This document shows positions 59,312 through 64,000 of a DNA stretch of 64,000 nt, piece after piece; the first letter of the stretch is position 1; the number at the start of each line of letters is the position of its first letter. The stretch is from positions 65,295,024 through 65,359,023 of the forward strand of contig CM046853.1 of assembly GCA_025617745.1 (NCBI GenBank), read 5' to 3'. A program made the translations under genes and the position numbers. The notes beneath the pieces were generated by a model. It made no database searches. It was not told the origin of the DNA and worked only from the letters and a program-made list of their open reading frames with translations. This DNA is from Heliocidaris erythrogramma. Its lineage: Eukaryota; Echinodermata; Echinoidea; Camarodonta; Echinometridae.

Positions 59312-62300
59312 AACAGACGAAATCTGGCCGTATTGAAAATCAAATCTTTGGTGATATGTTCCTGTCTTACTATAATGATCAAACTTAAGAACAAGCAAGC
59401 AACAAACAAACTAAAATCATATCGCACAATGAACTTATATTATATTCGAGGATGAATTTTATATTCTCCCCAAAATATATTTAGTATGCACACATGTTTG
59501 GCATGCAGTCGTACACTCTACAGCAGGTTCATCTAAAAAATTCGCTGATTTCGTTTCGAACAGTTTAGGAAATGTGACAAAAATTATGATCTTAAAGTTG
59601 GTCAAGTGAAACCAGGCATTAATAAACATCACGACTTTGGAAACTGAATATGTTAAAGCTAGATATTGTGTCTGTCGTTCTCTATTTCGATTTAATGTTA
59701 ATATCCAAGAATTCGTTGGATATACTGCAGATGAGGAGAAGTAGACAGTCGACGAGGTAAGTCTAAAATTTGTGCATTCTTTGGTGGCGATTAGCTGGTT
59801 AACATAATCATTTAGACCTTATTGCCTTAATCGTTTTCTAATTGAAACTCTTCAAGAATATAATTGTAGATGAATTAAACTGAAGAGAATGTACATGGTT
59901 TGCAATGTAAAAGTGGCGGTGAAGTAAATAACAATGAATAGGAAAACAGACGCTGTCTGTCTCATTCAAAACCCCCTTTCTCCCCACGCTCATGGCCATG
60001 GGCATGACCTATTGGGCGAGTGCTGTGCCCGGGGAAGCTCCGGCGAAAGAGACGATGAGCAATCGCTCGAATTGATTACAGCCTACCTATCTTTATTCTA
60101 TTGCAACGTTTGGACTACTAAATGTTACAAACTAAAAAGTATCCAAATCAGAATAAATGGTTCCTAAGCAATGGGTTCAATGGAGTTTACCACTGACAAA
60201 TTTGTATACAATTTCCATAAAAACAAGCAGGTATCAATTAGTAAACACCGAACACTAGTATAATAGGATTACTCAAACCATATCGTTTTGAAAATTTTAA
60301 ATTTTAAATGTCAAAATATTTTTTTAAATATCCGTTGATCTCCAATCCGGCTATTATTTATATCACAAACATAGTATTCTACTACCAGTAATAACATTAT
60401 AACTAGTTAGTAGTAAGCATTTTCAGCGAAATTGAGATGACTTGTATTGTAATGATTCAAAATGTTCAACAGTATGTCATACGAAACAATTAAGTTTATA
60501 GTTTAACACGCCTAACATGACTAATGCACTAACCAATGCTGAGTACATTTCTTTCTCTTCCCAGACTAGTTGAATAAAATCTAAAATTGTGTTGCTCCCA
60601 TTAACTTGGTACTGTAACATACGAAGATAAGTTCAAGTTAAAGAAAAATTACAAAGCCACAAAGCTGTATCACCCCAGAAATATACGGACAAATTCCAAA
60701 CTTGAATCGTAATCATTCATACTATCATCGGAAATATAGGCCTTAACATTTCCAACATTATTGATAATCCCGACATTTCTTCTGCCAAAGCAAGGATTTG
60801 AAACAGTCGGATACAGTGAAAATATTCCTATATATGATTATTCGTTTGTTTGATTATTTTTATTGCTACGTGAATGGTATAACTTATCATGCTTTCAGAG
60901 ATAACAATATAACTGCAAAAGGAAAAGCACATTCATTAGCCTGAGAAATGAAATGGCATTTCAGTTTCCACAAAAACAGTTGTAGAAACTGAATATGGTT
61001 AATATATGATCAGTTCCTGTCCGGCTATAAAACTTACCTCGTAATTTTATGTTCCTTTGTATACCCGTTCATAAGCAGGAGCGACCCCTTAATGCTTAAA
61101 GGCCATCGAGAAAATTTTAATGCACAGCTATAAAAAACATAAAACATGTGCCAATACTTACCAACCAGCGTTTAAGAAGATTAACTGTTTTTGACGAATT
61201 TGAAGGGCGGTGAGATTTCTTCGTAAAAGATGAAAATTTAATATTAGCTCGATTATTGGTAAATAGTGAAAGTCTGGTCACCGCTGTCAACTTCTACAGT
61301 TATCCGGTAGCACTTTTGGAATACACCGAGGAGAAATGAACTGTCAACTTCTTATACTGTACGTCAAAATTCCTACACATGCGCACTAGAGCTGGCGTGG
61401 AGTTTGTGCCGAACCCATTGTAGTAATTACGCAACACAGGGACAGGACCTAAAACAAAACAAAAACAAAAAGTAGTTTTATAAAGACTGGAAGAAAAATC
61501 CTCACCTCCCAAAACGAGGGGGATAGTTTTGTTTCGACGTGGGCCTATTTGATTATTTTCCAGTATGTTTGTAAACTTGGAACATGGAGGAAATGTAAAG
61601 CGGTGGAGACAAGCAACATGTCCTATAATTAGGGGATCATTTGGATGTTTTCATAAAAGATTCTGATACCGTTAGAGTGACCCGACCGAAGCGGCTTTCT
61701 GAAAGGGAGCATTACGTAATGAGGATAATGATGATGTCGAAAACAGTGACAGTCTAGGCGGTGGATCAAAATGCCATCGAAGGAATACTTATGTGGTCTT
61801 ATCTGGTGTGGGACAGACGACTTCTTCCGAGATTTCTCTATTCTGGTATAGCCATTGGTTAAAGATTTTAATCAAATATAAAATGAAAACGTGGCTATGG
61901 GTAAACTTTTACTTCCAAATCTTTTCCTTTCGGCATGTTCGTAAACAAGTTCGAGTCGTGTGTTTTCGCATAGGTCAATTTCCTCTTCGATTTCATAAAA
62001 ACACACACATACAAAAAAAAAATAATATAGGTTTGGCAGTCTACTTCCTTTAAAGATGGTTAAGCATTCCTTCATCATTATCTCTATGACGTATACCAAA
62101 TTAACATAAACATCCAAATATCATTATAATCATGATGTTTTATGCAACATATTATCACTGCGTGGTGCCTGATGTTATTTTTCTTCAAAAAAAACAAAAA
62201 AAGGCAATATCATATTCATGTTCATGGGATTGTGGATAGGAGGATCAACCCATTTTCCTGATTTGAGACACAGACAACCAGAACAAATATCTTACTTGCA

Positions 62301-63686
62301 AAAGGTCACGAGTGAAATAAAAAACAAGAGATGAAAATATTATCAGTATCGAATAAACCAACGAAATAATTATTTGTAACACATCTGATAAAAGTTTGTG
62401 TTTTTGTTTTTCACAATATTTTCTAAATTTTGTGAGATTGCAGATATTCATGCTGTAGTTAACTTATAGTCTAAAGAGGCTGAATATAAAAACAATTATT
62501 ATTATTAGCTCAATTGGACAATCAGAATATTTGAACTTTTCCATGATCACGAAATATATTAGAGATTATTCCCTTCACAGCCCTTATAATTTCATAAAAA
62601 GTCCCATAACTTCTAAAAATATATACCTGTATATTGATCAGAGATTGTCTTTCATTCACGTAAGGGGGGGGGGGGTATATCTTTTACAAAATCGCATTGG
62701 AACAAAAGAAACGTCTTGGCTGATAAGCAAATTTTTTGGCTACTTTTCATTCGATTTCCCTTTGTCATGCTAAACTATCCATTTTCTACACAAAGACATA
62801 GGCCTGTAATATTTTTGTTCTTACAAACTAATATAAGGATGAGTGTTCGTCATTTCAGCTTTTGCTTTGTCTAAGCAAATTTGATTTATCCGAGCTTCGT
62901 GACAACATACAAACTGGTATGCATATTGTCTAGATTAATCTGTAAGGGGATCCAGGTACAGTGGGTCTTTTGCTAATAACATTGATTGAAACAACGGTAT
63001 GGAAATACGATATCTATTTCTATTAAGGCATGTTCAGTGGACGACTCGGCCTGGCGATTAGGCAATGAGCTCATCTACTGCAGGCATACAAAGCTAGATC
63101 TCCGCACTTATCGGCGATCAACATGGCTGCATTGCAGATCGTGATACATTTAGGTTATCATGATTATGGAAAATGATTTCAGATTCTGATTTATGTAATC
63201 ATTCATCTCCAAATGTAAAACTGACTTTTCTATCTCCCCGTCCCCCACTTTCTTCTTATAATACTTTGAATTCATGTAAAAAAAATAAAACAAAACAAAT
63301 CTCACATCAGAATGGTCATAAAAATCCGACCCACATTTTTCTATTAAAAATTGTTTTCCGGATCTCATTATATTTATTGTTTATTCGTTTTTATAATCAT
63401 GACATCATTCGATTTCCCTCGTAACAAAATGCTACCACTGGATTCTTTACATTTTAGTATAATTATTTAGATATAACTTGCTTCAAAGAATGAAAAGACA
63501 AGCAGTTCTCGCCAAGACTAAACCGCTCGCTGTTTGATTAAATAAAAGGGCGTTCTTCCTATTTAATGATACCGTCATTAAACCTTTCGATGATTATAGA
63601 TCTGTTGAATTTTGTTATTGATATAATCTATTTTTATGGACATGGTATAATGCAGTATATGGCATTGTAATAGCGAGTTCTATTTT

Positions 63687-63727
63687 GTTTTTTTTTTTTT
63701 TTTTTTTTTTTTTTGGGGGGGGGGGGG
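63687..63727. repeat. T27-G13 homopolymer pair
   Basis: A long T run followed directly by a G run, the same T-then-G layout as at 28.9 kb. Confidence 0.93.
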
Positions 63728-64000
63728 AATATTGGAATTTTAGACTAAATTTTCCCCACAGTTCCTATACCGCATAAACCAGTCGAATTGACTCTACCGA
63801 CATGATCGATTTTACATTTTAAAAAGAAGATCAGAAATTTAATATTTGATTGCATGGTGAGCACAAGTGACCAACTTTTAATATAGTCAAGCATGGAATT
63901 CACTATCACTATTTTCTCCCGAAGTTGTAGCTAAGGTACTAAATCAGCAAATATTGTTGTTTTAACATGAAATTCAATGCGCGATCTGTTATTCTATTCC

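Larger units (their letters stand above)
52770..64000. other. Upstream flank of Hox9/10 towards the next posterior Hox gene
   Basis: About 11 kb without any supported gene. The separately listed repeats and CCAAT cluster lie here. 57.0-59.2, 60.2-61.2, 62.1-62.6 and 62.7-63.6 kb are AT-rich unique sequence with only short random open frames. GC-richer unique patches at about 59.94-60.08, 61.27-61.55 and 63.04-63.15 kb could be regulatory. No homeobox was found, so the neighbouring Hox11/13-type gene must lie further right. Confidence 0.7.

Overview
This is a window of animal genomic DNA from the middle/posterior part of a Hox cluster. It is AT-rich and gene-poor, with long introns, abundant microsatellites and decayed transposable elements. 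Two Hox genes can be supported, both on the minus strand. Hox8 is represented by exon 1 only (6065 to 5477); its homeobox exon would lie beyond the left edge. Hox9/10 is complete in coding sequence: exon 1 at 52769 to 51917 and the homeobox exon at 35903 to 35650, joined across an intron of about 16 kb with matching phase. A single Hox9/10-type gene directly followed by a Hox8-type gene on the same strand is the arrangement known for Ambulacraria (echinoderms and hemichordates). With the repeat style (frequent TAGGCCTA words, CTA/TAG arrays, short fold-back elements), a sea urchin or other echinoderm is the best guess. A hemichordate is not excluded.

Layout. 1-5476: 5' part of Hox8 intron 1. 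5477-6065: Hox8 exon 1. 6066-6345: Hox8 upstream region with a CCAAT box and homeodomain-type sites. 6346-35649: about 29 kb of intergenic DNA containing LINE fragments, a tRNA-headed SINE with a LINE-like tail, a 250-bp tandem duplication, two huge CTA/TAG trinucleotide arrays in opposite orientation, several fold-back MITE-like elements and isolated GC-richer unique islands. 35650-35903: Hox9/10 exon 2. 35904-51916: Hox9/10 intron, with a MITE-like family, tandem duplications and a conspicuous 1.5-kb unique GC-richer block at 46.56-48.06 kb. 51917-52769: Hox9/10 exon 1. 52770-64000: upstream DNA towards the next posterior Hox gene, with an inverted CCAAT pair near 54.9 kb and further MITE copies.

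Both genes encode sequence-specific homeodomain transcription factors that pattern the body axis or larval/adult rudiment tissues. Hox8 carries the PBC-binding W-motif in the unusual form YNWM. Hox9/10 has the posterior-class single Trp shortly before the homeodomain. No operon-like system, CRISPR array, toxin or phage system is present. The interest lies in cluster structure, candidate cis-regulatory islands and transposable-element biology inside a Hox cluster.
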